Below are positions 25,188-33,093 of a stretch of 64,000 nucleotides of DNA, one piece after another. The translations under genes and the position numbers were made by a program. Below the pieces are notes generated by a model that saw only the letters and a list, made by a program, of their open reading frames with translations, had not been told where the DNA came from and did not search any database. The stretch comes from JAGNXB01 sp942490895. GTDB lineage: Bacteria; Bacteroidota; Bacteroidia; Chitinophagales; Saprospiraceae. The DNA lies in assembly GCA_942490895.1 (NCBI GenBank), contig CALNZC010000066.1, forward strand, positions 178,332-242,331. Reading direction: 5' to 3'. Positions within the stretch are counted from its first letter, which is position 1; every line of letters starts with the position of its first letter.

Positions 25188-26072
25188 ATGCCTTTATCTC
25201 CTTCAGAACTTATTCTCAATTCCGACGGCTCTGTTTTTCATCTCGCATTGACTCCTGATCAGGTCTCGGACCTGGTCTTTCTGGTTGGAGACCCCGGACG
25301 GGTAGAAAAAGTTTCCCGACACTTTGATGCGATCGAATGCCGGGTAGAAAAGCGGGAATTCCATACCCATACCGGCCGTGTTGGCGATCGTAGAATTACG
25401 GTGATCAGCACCGGGATAGGCACAGACAATATTGATATCGTTCTTCATGAACTGGACATCCTGAAGAATGTGGATCTGGATACGCGGGAGGTTCGCCCTT
25501 TTATCGATTCTATTGATCTGATCCGCCTGGGCACCTCCGGTGCACTTCAAGAGAATATTGAGCCTGGATCTGTTGTTCGGACAAGGATCGCGTTGGGACT
25601 GGACCCCCTCCTTCACTTTTATGATGCAAAGGCGTACATGGTTCAGGGTCTCCTGGAGGAATTGCATGTTTTTGCCAACAAACACTTCAAGTTGCCGGTC
25701 AATCCCTATGCATTTGCAGGAGATGACCGGTTGTTCGATGCCTTCGGCCTGGTCTTCCCCCAAGCTGGAATCACGATGACGCTCCCCGGTTTTTATGGCC
25801 CTCAAGGGCGTGTGGTACGTTTGCCGTTACATGATGATACCATGTGGCATCACCTTGCAAAGTTCCGATATCAAGATCACCAGATCACCAATCTGGAGAT
25901 GGAGTCCAGTGGCATTTACGGTTTGTCCCGGATGTTTGGTCACAGCGCTTTATCCATCAATCTCATCCTCGCCAATCGGGCAAAAGGAACATTCCTTGCT
26001 GATCCGGCAACAGCCATGACGTCGATGATCGAAGATGTTTTGTCGAATTTACCGACTCCGAAGACAACCTAA
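25188..26072 (+). CDS. nucleoside phosphorylase (PNP/UDP family 1)
   Basis: A 294-residue phosphorylase that splits nucleosides with phosphate to a base and ribose 1-phosphate. Motifs: 'FLVGDPGRVEKVS' (phosphate loop), 'ISTGIGTDNIDIVLHELD', 'IRLGTSGALQENIEPGS' and the base/ribose site 'NLEMESSGIYGLSRMFG'. It is close to uridine phosphorylases in pattern, but base specificity cannot be settled from sequence alone. The spacing to the lipoprotein gene (33 bp) suggests co-transcription. It may salvage bases for the cell, which fits the nucleic-acid theme of the 44-52 kb region only loosely. Confidence 0.88.
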   Translation: MPLSPSELILNSDGSVFHLALTPDQVSDLVFLVGDPGRVEKVSRHFDAIECRVEKREFHTHTGRVGDRRITVISTGIGTDNIDIVLHELDILKNVDLDTREVRPFIDSIDLIRLGTSGALQENIEPGSVVRTRIALGLDPLLHFYDAKAYMVQGLLEELHVFANKHFKLPVNPYAFAGDDRLFDAFGLVFPQAGITMTLPGFYGPQGRVVRLPLHDDTMWHHLAKFRYQDHQITNLEMESSGIYGLSRMFGHSALSINLILANRAKGTFLADPATAMTSMIEDVLSNLPTPKTT

Positions 26073-26138
26073 GAATGACCTTTCCTGTTTGAAGCACAAC
26101 CCGCTCTAACCATGAGTGGCTTTTGAACGAACAGGACT

Positions 26139-28460
26139 ATGATGCATCAATTTTTACGGACTTGGATCACAGGTATTTGCCTGCTTAGTTTATTCCCAGT
26201 ACTCCTGGCCCAGCGCACGGTCACCGGCACTATTCGCGATGGTGAGAACGGAGAGACACTGATCGGTGCAACAGTCCGAGTGATGGGTACAGAAAATGGC
26301 ACATTTACCAATGCCTATGGGTTTTACTCACTGGACCTCGCTACAGATACCGGACAATTGGTGGTGACCTATGTCGGCTTCCAGGATCAGATCATCGATA
26401 TTCATCCGGGCATCCTCAATCCGGTACAAATTGATCTTTCCAGTGGAACGCTGCTCGATGAGGTTGTCGTTAAATCGAATTCATTCCGAGAACAGCTCGG
26501 TTCCACCCAGATGGGGGTAGAAGAATTGACGATGCGGGAGGCCAAACTTATCCCTGTCGTCTTTGGAGAAGTAGACATTATCAAGACACTTCAACTCAAG
26601 CCAGGGATCAATTCTGGTTCTGAAGGCAATTCGGGACTGTTTGTTCGCGGAGGATCCGGAGACCAGAATCTGTTTATTCTGGATGAGGCCGTGGTCTATA
26701 ACCCCAATCACTTGTTCGGGTTCTTTTCGACCTTCAATTCAGATGCCATCAAGGATGTCAAGATCTTCAAAGGTGGTTTTCCAGCACAGTATGGCGGACG
26801 TTTGAGTTCGGTGATTGATGTCAAACTCAATGATGGGAACAACCAGAAATTTTCTGGTACCGGGGGCATCGGATTGATCTCCTCACGACTGACCCTGGAG
26901 GCTCCGATTCAAAAAGGAAAGTCATCCATGATTATTTCAGGGCGAAGAACTTATGCCGATCTGATCACTCGTTCCATCAACAAAGCCAATGAAGGCAATG
27001 AGGAGTACAACCCTATTCCAGACTACTATTTCTACGATCTCAATGCAAAGGTCAACTTCACCCTGAGTGAGAAGGACAAGCTTTTTGTCAGCGGGTACTT
27101 TGGGCAGGATCGTTTTGGATTTGACAATGAAAATTTCAATTTCAACTTCGATTGGGGAAATGCGACGGGTACTGCGCGATGGAACCGGCTGATCTCTTCC
27201 CGTCTTTTTGCCAACACAACCTTTACCTATTCTGACTACCAGTACCAGATCTCCAATGCCCTCACGGGGTTCTCTTTCAATTTACAATCCCGGATCCGGG
27301 ATATAAACCTCAAATCCGATTTCACTTATTCGCCATCTAACGATCATCATCTACGGTTTGGTGGAGAGATTACCCGCCACCTGTTTACGGTGGGTCGGTT
27401 GAAAGCCGGCAGTGACGATGGGGAAATCTCTTTTTCTGCTGGTCAGGATCTGGAGGCCTGGGAATCCGGCCTGTATATCCAGGATGACTGGAAGATCAAC
27501 GATCGCTCATCATTGAGTGCCGGTTTTCGTCTCTCCGGATTTTTGCAGAATGGGAAGCCTTACGGTGCGATGGAGCCTCGTGTCGCCTATAATTATCGGG
27601 TCACCCCCAATTTGTCTGTCAAGGCCAATTATGCTCGAATGGTACAATACCTGCATCTGGTGGCCAACTCTTCGATCTCTTTGCCGACCGATATCTGGTA
27701 TCCTTCAACCAAGGGTGTTCGCCCCCAGGTCAGTGATCAGGTCGGTGTGGGATGGCAGTATTTAATTGGAAGTCAGTTCCTCCTCTCCAATGAATACTAT
27801 TACAAGTATCTGGACAACCAGATCGACTTCAAGAACTTCGCTGACTTGTTTGCCAATGATGAGCTTGAACGTGAATTCACGTTTGGCAATGGTTATGCGT
27901 ACGGCACTGAGGTTTATCTGGAAAAGAAGGAAGGTCGACTGACTGGATGGATCGGCTATACCCTGGCCTTTGTCAGACGAGGTGACTTTAACGACATTAT
28001 GGGCGGTCGATATTTTTCTCCGAGATATGATCGTCGCCATGATATTTCGATCGTGAGCATATATGAGATCACACCTCGCCTCACCGTTACGGCAGCCTGG
28101 ATTTATGGCTCAGGTGATCTTTCCTGGCTCCCGGTTGGCCGGCTCCCGTTTCAGGATATTCCCGGTGGCCAAACACAACCAGTTGTCCCCGTATATGGTG
28201 ACCGGAATAATCTGCGACAGCCTGCCTACCATCGATTGGATCTAGGGATGGTCATCGGTTTCAATCCGAAATGGGGGGAAAGCGATCTCACCATCAGCGT
28301 CTACAATGTGTACAACCGCCGAAATCCCTACTTCCTGTATCTCGATGCGGAAACGAAAACCAATACTGACCTGGGAATAGAAGAGGTAGTTGGCATCAAA
28401 GCCAAGCAAGTCTCCCTCTTTCCTATCCTGCCTTCCTTGACCTACAACTTCAAATTCTAA
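26139..28460 (+). CDS. TonB-dependent receptor paired with DUF4249 lipoprotein
   Basis: A 773-residue outer-membrane receptor. Signal peptide to 'LLAQ', then a carboxypeptidase-like domain ('TVTGTIRDGENGETLIGATV'), a plug with 'LFVRGGSGDQNLFILDEAVV' and 'GGFPAQYGGRLSSVIDV', and a barrel of about 550 residues ending 'PSLTYNFKF'. The next gene starts on the last base of its stop codon (TAATG) and encodes a DUF4249 protein. This pair is frequent in Bacteroidota and is thought to act as a surface uptake unit, analogous to SusC/SusD but with unknown substrates. Met2 (26142) is an alternative start. Confidence 0.93.
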   Translation: MMHQFLRTWITGICLLSLFPVLLAQRTVTGTIRDGENGETLIGATVRVMGTENGTFTNAYGFYSLDLATDTGQLVVTYVGFQDQIIDIHPGILNPVQIDLSSGTLLDEVVVKSNSFREQLGSTQMGVEELTMREAKLIPVVFGEVDIIKTLQLKPGINSGSEGNSGLFVRGGSGDQNLFILDEAVVYNPNHLFGFFSTFNSDAIKDVKIFKGGFPAQYGGRLSSVIDVKLNDGNNQKFSGTGGIGLISSRLTLEAPIQKGKSSMIISGRRTYADLITRSINKANEGNEEYNPIPDYYFYDLNAKVNFTLSEKDKLFVSGYFGQDRFGFDNENFNFNFDWGNATGTARWNRLISSRLFANTTFTYSDYQYQISNALTGFSFNLQSRIRDINLKSDFTYSPSNDHHLRFGGEITRHLFTVGRLKAGSDDGEISFSAGQDLEAWESGLYIQDDWKINDRSSLSAGFRLSGFLQNGKPYGAMEPRVAYNYRVTPNLSVKANYARMVQYLHLVANSSISLPTDIWYPSTKGVRPQVSDQVGVGWQYLIGSQFLLSNEYYYKYLDNQIDFKNFADLFANDELEREFTFGNGYAYGTEVYLEKKEGRLTGWIGYTLAFVRRGDFNDIMGGRYFSPRYDRRHDISIVSIYEITPRLTVTAAWIYGSGDLSWLPVGRLPFQDIPGGQTQPVVPVYGDRNNLRQPAYHRLDLGMVIGFNPKWGESDLTISVYNVYNRRNPYFLYLDAETKTNTDLGIEEVVGIKAKQVSLFPILPSLTYNFKF

Positions 28461-29290
28461 TGGGTATGCCTACCTTCTGGAAAACCATATTGTTCTTGAC
28501 TGTGGTACTGAGTGCCTGTAATCTGGAAAAGGAGATTGATATCGAATTGCCAGATTACGCCAGCCAACCTGTAGTGGAATGCTACCTCGAACCTGGTCAG
28601 CCCTACCGTCTTCTGTTGACCCGTTCAGCGGCATACTTTGCCACTTTTGATCTGGATGACCCCACCACTGCATTGTGGAATGGTGCCAAGGTGACCATTC
28701 AGGTCGATGGTCAGGACATTCTTCTGGAGAATCAGATCTACTTTGATCCCGTGACGCTGAAGTTCAGCAACTATGGATCAAATGAAATAATCCAGGCGGG
28801 TCCGGATCGGACCTATCGGCTGTTTATCGAACTTCAGGATGGCTTAACCATTACAGGGGAGACACATATCCTCCCTGTCGTGCCTATGGACAGCCTGATC
28901 GTAGAAACCAATGCACAGGAAAAGGCGCGAGTGATCACCTATTTTACAGAGGACCTATCCACGCGCAACTATTATCGCCGTATGGTCAATTTTGGCAGCC
29001 AGGATAGTGTCCTCCAGGACTTTCTGGTCGATGATGACTTTTTTGAAACCGAAAAAGGAGCCTTTGGAACCGGGTTTTCCTTTAAAGCGGGCGATACACT
29101 CATCCATACACTGATCCATATGGATGAACCATATTTCACTTATCTCAACACACTGACGCAATCGATCGGTGCCAATCTGAACCCTTTTGGGCAACCTGGA
29201 CTCATCCTATCCACTGTAACCGGAACAGCCAACCCGATAGGTGTCTTTACGGGGTTGAGTATTGATCGTGATACGCTGATCCTGCCTTAG
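28460..29290 (+). CDS. DUF4249 outer-membrane lipoprotein
   Basis: A 276-residue lipoprotein with signal peptide 'TILFLTVVLSAC' and lipobox Cys near residue 20. The mature part starts 'NLEKEIDIELPDYASQPVVE', the typical DUF4249 opening, followed by 'YRLLLTRSAAYF' and a series of beta strands with 'TITGETHILPVVPMDSL'. It overlaps the TonB receptor stop by one base, so the two are translated together, and they should interact at the cell surface. The stop overlaps the convergent transaldolase gene by 4 bp. The ligand is unknown. Confidence 0.88.
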   Translation: MGMPTFWKTILFLTVVLSACNLEKEIDIELPDYASQPVVECYLEPGQPYRLLLTRSAAYFATFDLDDPTTALWNGAKVTIQVDGQDILLENQIYFDPVTLKFSNYGSNEIIQAGPDRTYRLFIELQDGLTITGETHILPVVPMDSLIVETNAQEKARVITYFTEDLSTRNYYRRMVNFGSQDSVLQDFLVDDDFFETEKGAFGTGFSFKAGDTLIHTLIHMDEPYFTYLNTLTQSIGANLNPFGQPGLILSTVTGTANPIGVFTGLSIDRDTLILP

Positions 29291-29943
29291 GCGTTCGCTT
29301 TTTTGTGATCGTTCAGGAATTGGGCCAATCCGATATCCGTCAGTGGATGTTTCAGTAGTCCGAGGATGGCACTGAGTGGACAGGTTACGACATCTGCTCC
29401 TGATTTCGCGGCGTCTACAATTTGACGTGAATTTCGAATGGAAGCGGCCAGGATTTCCGTGTCATAACCCTGGATAGCGTAGATTTCGGCGATCTCCTGG
29501 ATCAGATCCATGCCATACCAGTTGATGTCATCGATCCTGCCGATGAAGGGACTCAAGTAAGTCGCACCGGCTTTAGCGGCCAGGATGGCCTGACCTGCAG
29601 AGAAGACCAGTGTACAGTTGGTCCGAATATCATGGTCGGAAAAATAGCGGATAGCCTTGATGCCATCTTTGATCATGGGCACTTTAACCACAATATTGGG
29701 TGCGAGTGCCGCCAGGCGCTTTCCTTCTGAAACAATGCCCTCGTAGTCTGTAGCGATCACTTCGGCGCTGACATCTCCTTCTACGATCTGGCAGATTGCC
29801 TCATAGTGCTTAAGGATGTTTGCTTCTCCGGAGATCCCCTCTTTGGCCATCAGGCTGGGATTGGTGGTCACACCATCTAAAATGCCCAGGTCACGTGCTT
29901 CCCGGATGTCTGCCAAATTTGCCGTATCGATAAAGAACTTCAT
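29287..29943 (-). CDS. transaldolase of the fructose-6-phosphate aldolase type
   Basis: A 218-residue single-domain TIM-barrel transaldolase (TalC/MipB/FSA class). Motifs: 'MKFFIDTANLADIREARDLG', 'LDGVTTNPSLMAKEG', the Schiff-base Lys in 'NIVVKVPMIKDGIKAI', 'CTLVFSAGQAILAAKAGATY', and 'VTCPLSAILGLLKHPLTDIG' at the C-terminus. It either carries out the transaldolase step of the pentose phosphate pathway or cleaves fructose 6-phosphate; sequence alone cannot separate these. With rpe also in the window, a transaldolase role is the simpler reading. A TACCTTCG box lies just upstream of the ATG. Confidence 0.92.
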   Translation of the reverse strand: MKFFIDTANLADIREARDLGILDGVTTNPSLMAKEGISGEANILKHYEAICQIVEGDVSAEVIATDYEGIVSEGKRLAALAPNIVVKVPMIKDGIKAIRYFSDHDIRTNCTLVFSAGQAILAAKAGATYLSPFIGRIDDINWYGMDLIQEIAEIYAIQGYDTEILAASIRNSRQIVDAAKSGADVVTCPLSAILGLLKHPLTDIGLAQFLNDHKKANA

Positions 29944-30036
29944 TGGTTAAAATTTTCAAGGCGAAGGTAGGGATATGGCGGGACACCCCTTCCATTTCCA
30001 TTCAGATGAAATCCCTATTTTACCAAAAAACGAGGC

Positions 30037-30432
30037 ATGGGAAGACGGATGTTCGCTGTGATTGGAGGAATTGTGATCGGTGTTGTACTCCTCGGGATCA
30101 TCCAAGGTATTCTACAGGCGTTTGATCCACCTGAGACTCAACTCGACTATACGGACCCTGAGGTAATGGCCAAATATATTGAAGGCCTGCCTGCCTGGAG
30201 GTTACTTCTATTACTGCTGGGTTTTGCAGCTGGAGCATTTAGTGGCGGATTCGCTGGCAGTCGTATCAGTGACTCCCAGACTGGGCAGGTTGGCTTTATC
30301 ATTGGTGTGGGTCTCACTGTATTCACACTCATCAACCTCGTGCAATTTCCCTACCCATTGTGGTTTATCATAGCTGGAGTGCTGCTGAATATTCCAATGG
30401 CTGTATGGGGAGCCCGGTTGGGCAGCGCATAA
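30037..30432 (+). CDS. small integral membrane protein
   Basis: A 131-residue protein with four likely membrane segments: 'AVIGGIVIGVVLLGIIQGIL', 'LLLLLLGFAAGAFSGGFAG', 'VGFIIGVGLTVFTLINLV' and 'WFIIAGVLLNIPMAVWGARL'. The Gly-rich 'GAFSGGFAGSRIS' between helices is a recurring pattern in small Bacteroidota membrane proteins. No catalytic motif is visible and I assign no function. Start is the ATG at 30037. Its stop codon overlaps by two bases the T-run of the SRP RNA gene encoded on the other strand. Confidence 0.7.
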   Translation: MGRRMFAVIGGIVIGVVLLGIIQGILQAFDPPETQLDYTDPEVMAKYIEGLPAWRLLLLLLGFAAGAFSGGFAGSRISDSQTGQVGFIIGVGLTVFTLINLVQFPYPLWFIIAGVLLNIPMAVWGARLGSA

Positions 30433-30533
30433 AAAAAGGCGAGAAACTATATCGCACCGCTACAACCTCCTACCCTTGCTGCGTTTCCGCCCTGGGGGAG
30501 TTGAGAGGGAGCTAGTCGTATAGTCCTCGCCGG
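30431..30533 (-). ncRNA. ffs: small signal recognition particle RNA (4.5S type)
   Basis: On the minus strand the conserved SRP Alu-less hairpin core is seen: GGCGGAAACGCAGCAAGGG with the GGAA/GCAG asymmetric loop that binds Ffh. The 5' end (GGCGAGGACTATACGAC) pairs with the 3' end (GATATAGTTTCTCGCC) to close the rod, and a run of seven T follows as terminator. Length is about 100 nt. A TACCTTTG -7 box lies directly upstream (30537-30544). The RNA directs ribosomes making membrane and exported proteins to FtsY. The exact 5' end is inferred from the -7 box. Confidence 0.95.
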
Positions 30534-30536
30534 CTG

Positions 30537-30544
30537 CAAAGGTA
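30537..30544 (-). promoter_or_regulatory. -7 box TACCTTTG of the SRP RNA gene
   Basis: Read on the minus strand, TACCTTTG followed by CA sits 4-11 bp before the proposed RNA start, exactly where a Bacteroidota -7 element should be. No TTTG is found at the usual -33 position, so this may rely on an extended -7 sequence. Confidence 0.65.
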
Positions 30545-30612
30545 CGTTTTTTCAAGAATGTAACCTGATTTTTTACACCTTTTACAACCAATTCGGGTAG
30601 ACGCCCTTTCGG

Positions 30613-30978
30613 CTAGCTCGGAGGATTATCAACCGGTATGATGCCCGTTTTCTCTCCAAAATAATGGACAAACTGCTGGAACTGCTGGGCGAGTTCGACA
30701 TGATTGCTCGCTTTGAGATAGGTATCGGTCATAGACCGCAGGGTGTGAAAGATCATTCGATCCATTTCTGCCACCTGCATATCCTCTGTCCAGAGGTCGA
30801 TCTTTAACGTTTCTTTGGCCTGACGTTCAAACAAGGAGAGAAACATGGCTTTACAGGGCTTCGGCTCCACTCCTTTCTGATCATCTGCTTCCCAGGTGAT
30901 CTCTACCGGAATATTCTGATCATTCAGACCTACATTAATACGAATCTGACTGGTTCGTACGACCTTCTTATTTTCCAA
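30613..30978 (-). CDS. gldC: gliding motility protein GldC
   Basis: A 121-residue cytoplasmic protein matching GldC: 'TSQIRINVGLNDQNIPVEIT', 'ADDQKGVEPKPCKAMFLSLF', 'KETLKIDLWTEDMQVAEMDR', 'FHTLRSMTDTYLKASN'. GldC is one of the small Gld proteins that stabilise the gliding machinery in Flavobacterium, where it improves gliding but is not essential. The gene follows an SDR gene by 3 bp and a TraB gene further up, so it is the last gene of a small operon. Its presence, together with T9SS sorting domains elsewhere in the window, supports a Bacteroidota host with a type IX system. Confidence 0.9.
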   Translation of the reverse strand: MENKKVVRTSQIRINVGLNDQNIPVEITWEADDQKGVEPKPCKAMFLSLFERQAKETLKIDLWTEDMQVAEMDRMIFHTLRSMTDTYLKASNHVELAQQFQQFVHYFGEKTGIIPVDNPPS

Positions 30979-30981
30979 AAT

Positions 30982-31656
30982 TTAAAGCTTTTGTCGGGAC
31001 AAGTTTCTGATTTCCCGATAATGATAGATCAAATGGCCGTCCAATTCCATTCTGGCTGCGATAACCATTGCTTTGGCCAGCATCGGAACGGGCATGGGCG
31101 AATAAATGCCAAAGAGGTCATCTTTGATGTATGAAAGGAGACGAGATATACCAATCCCGATAAATTCTCCCAATCGGAATTCTTGACGGTTGCCCATCAG
31201 GAATGAGGGGCGAAAGATCTGCAAAGATTCGAAGTCTACCTCCTCCAGGCCCTCTTCCAACAATCCTTTTATCCGACTATAAAAGACCTTCGACTGGGCA
31301 TCCGCACCGACCGAAGATACCAACAGGCAATGATCAGTTCCCGCCTCCCTGGCTCGCCGGGCAAACGACAAGGGAATGTCCAGGTCGATCTTCTGAAACT
31401 GCTTCTGACTGCCGGCTTTCTTAATGGTTGTTCCAAAGGCGATAAACAAGTCATCCGCCTGAAACAAGGATGATGTTTCGGGCAGGTCTGTCAGATCCAT
31501 GACGACCTCTTCCACCCGTGGATCCGTAAAGCCCGAGGGTCGCCGGGTGACTAGTCGAATATTCTTGTAGGTGGGATCGAGGAGCAACTGCTCCACTATC
31601 TCCTTGCCTACCAATCCGGTTGCGCCGAGGACTAATGCTGACCGTGGTTCAGTCAT
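30982..31656 (-). CDS. NAD(P)-binding SDR-like oxidoreductase
   Basis: A 224-residue atypical short-chain dehydrogenase/reductase with the nucleotide-binding 'ALVLGATGLVGKEIVEQLL' at the N-terminus, 'LFIAFGTTIKKAGSQ' and 'DHCLLVSSVGADAQSKVFYS' with the YxxxK-like Tyr ('FYSRIK'), and 'LQIFRPSFLMGNRQEFR'. The pattern is that of the HTATIP2/CC3 group of NAD(P)H-binding proteins. The substrate is unknown. It overlaps the TraB gene upstream by 8 bp and precedes gldC by 3 bp, so the three are co-transcribed. Confidence 0.85.
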   Translation of the reverse strand: MTEPRSALVLGATGLVGKEIVEQLLLDPTYKNIRLVTRRPSGFTDPRVEEVVMDLTDLPETSSLFQADDLFIAFGTTIKKAGSQKQFQKIDLDIPLSFARRAREAGTDHCLLVSSVGADAQSKVFYSRIKGLLEEGLEEVDFESLQIFRPSFLMGNRQEFRLGEFIGIGISRLLSYIKDDLFGIYSPMPVPMLAKAMVIAARMELDGHLIYHYREIRNLSRQKL

Positions 31657-32455
31657 GAGTAGTCAATGAGATTGGTTTGAGGCGATATCCACGTTTCTTC
31701 AATCCTGCCAGAACGCCTTTGTTGCCCCACAAGTGGGCCGCACCAATGGCGACAAAGTGGACTTGTTGTGCATACATCGCAGCCATGCGTTTCGACATGC
31801 GCTTGTTCCGATCCAACAGCAGTAGCTTACGTAATCGGCCCAATTGCTTGCGAGAGACTTGATACAATTGCCGAATATTCTGTTGCAGGTACCATTTCAC
31901 CTGTTTACGAATCTGACGTTTGTACTTTTTCTGGTTAGCCAAGACCTGGATGAGCTGTTTCAATTGGACGTCTGGCGGAATCGTTTGAAGAATCTCCAAT
32001 TGCTCCTGAAGGGTTTCCACACCAGAAACGGTCAACCCATCCGCCTCAGCCTGCACGGCCAGGGCAAGATCAAATGGTTGATCGGATTCCTTACCCAACA
32101 ATTCTTCCACCAATGCTTGTAAAAGGAGGAGTGGGGGTAATTGCCGGTACTGGTCCAAATCACCTAAATGGTGTTGGTCCAGCATTTTAACCAAAGCCTT
32201 CTTTTGTTTCTTGGTCAGGTCTCCTGTCCAATCCGGCACAGGTATCAATGTAGATCCTGGCACACCTGCCGTCTCATGAATTGAAAATTCAGTTGCCACA
32301 ACCTGGCAACGGGAGATATAGTTTGTCAGGGGGGCTAACAGTGCGTGCACGCGATGATCACGTGTATGCATTGTACCAAAGACATAACCCGCCAGGGTTT
32401 TGTCAGCACGACGGACCTCCCATAGGAGGGATTGCTTTTTAGATGAACGGCCCAT
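31649..32455 (-). CDS. TraB/GumN family protein
   Basis: A 268-residue protein of the TraB/GumN family, metal-dependent hydrolase-like proteins related to the Tiki fold. It has the two conserved 'GxxH' sites: 'GYVFGTMHTRDHR' near residue 27 and 'HFVAIGAAHLWGNKGVLAGL' near the C-terminus, plus the Glu in 'VATEFSIHE'. The middle third is strongly basic and helical ('KKYKRQIRKQVKWYLQQNI'), and no signal peptide is present, unlike many GumN proteins. It starts the operon with the SDR and gldC genes and overlaps the SDR gene by 8 bp. Confidence 0.85.
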   Translation of the reverse strand: MGRSSKKQSLLWEVRRADKTLAGYVFGTMHTRDHRVHALLAPLTNYISRCQVVATEFSIHETAGVPGSTLIPVPDWTGDLTKKQKKALVKMLDQHHLGDLDQYRQLPPLLLLQALVEELLGKESDQPFDLALAVQAEADGLTVSGVETLQEQLEILQTIPPDVQLKQLIQVLANQKKYKRQIRKQVKWYLQQNIRQLYQVSRKQLGRLRKLLLLDRNKRMSKRMAAMYAQQVHFVAIGAAHLWGNKGVLAGLKKRGYRLKPISLTTHD

Positions 32456-32481
32456 ATCAGGCGAATGTCAGTTGGCTCCCG

Positions 32482-32973
32482 TTAAAGTGCATCCGGATTC
32501 TCGTAGTCAAAAGGCAGGACCTTAGATTGCTTGACCATAGACAGGGCCATCAACGTCTTCAAGCGTTCGATCTCTTCGATCTGGCTCAACGTCTTGAACA
32601 ATAATTGCTCGTAGGTCGGAATATCCTTGACAACGATCTTGATCAACACATCCGCTTCACCGGTAATGATATAACACTCGGTGATCTCGTGAATCTTCTT
32701 GATTTTGTCGAGGAATTGATTGAGGGCATTCTCTTTCTGCCAGGCTAGAGACACCAAGACAAACGTCTGGACATTGAGGCCAATCACCTGTGGATCCACC
32801 ATGGCATGATAGCTCATGATGACACCGGATTGCTCTAGTTTGCGCACCCGTTCCAATGTTGGTGCTGGTGACAATCCAATCCTTTTGGACAATTCCAGAT
32901 TTGTAATCTTACTGCTCTCTTGAAGGATTCTCAGAATCCTTAAATCCACTTTATCTAACTTGAAATCGATCAT
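32482..32973 (-). CDS. Lrp/AsnC family transcriptional regulator
   Basis: A 163-residue regulator with an N-terminal helix-turn-helix ('LDKVDLRILRILQESSKITN', 'LELSKRIGLSPAPTLERVRK') and a C-terminal RAM/ligand domain ('FVLVSLAWQKENALNQFLDK', 'ECYIITGEADVLIKIVVKD'). Such proteins bind amino acids and control amino-acid metabolism as octamers. It sits downstream of the glutamate dehydrogenase gene on the same strand, separated by a hairpin terminator, so gdh is a good target candidate (inference). Confidence 0.93.
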   Translation of the reverse strand: MIDFKLDKVDLRILRILQESSKITNLELSKRIGLSPAPTLERVRKLEQSGVIMSYHAMVDPQVIGLNVQTFVLVSLAWQKENALNQFLDKIKKIHEITECYIITGEADVLIKIVVKDIPTYEQLLFKTLSQIEEIERLKTLMALSMVKQSKVLPFDYENPDAL

Positions 32974-33012
32974 GGAGAATTTTATATCGAATAACTGCTA
33001 TTCTTGAAATAA

Positions 33013-33058
33013 GTTTAAAGGGAGGATGCTTTTCTTCCAAAAATCATCCTCCCTAAAC
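33013..33058 (-). terminator. terminator of the glutamate dehydrogenase gene
   Basis: On the minus strand GTTTAGGGAGGATG (33058-33045) pairs with CATCCTCCC-TTTAAAC (33028-33013) apart from a two-base bulge, with a 16-nt loop. It follows the gdh stop by 35 bp and ends in an AT-rich tract. It separates gdh from the Lrp gene. Confidence 0.7.
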
Positions 33059-33093
33059 AGATTGGCGCTTAAAATCAGGCTATTCCCAACGCA

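Noticed and set aside
30553..30555. TTG as -33 element of the SRP RNA promoter
   Set aside because: It is only 8 bp from the -7 box; the usual spacing is about 19 bp.
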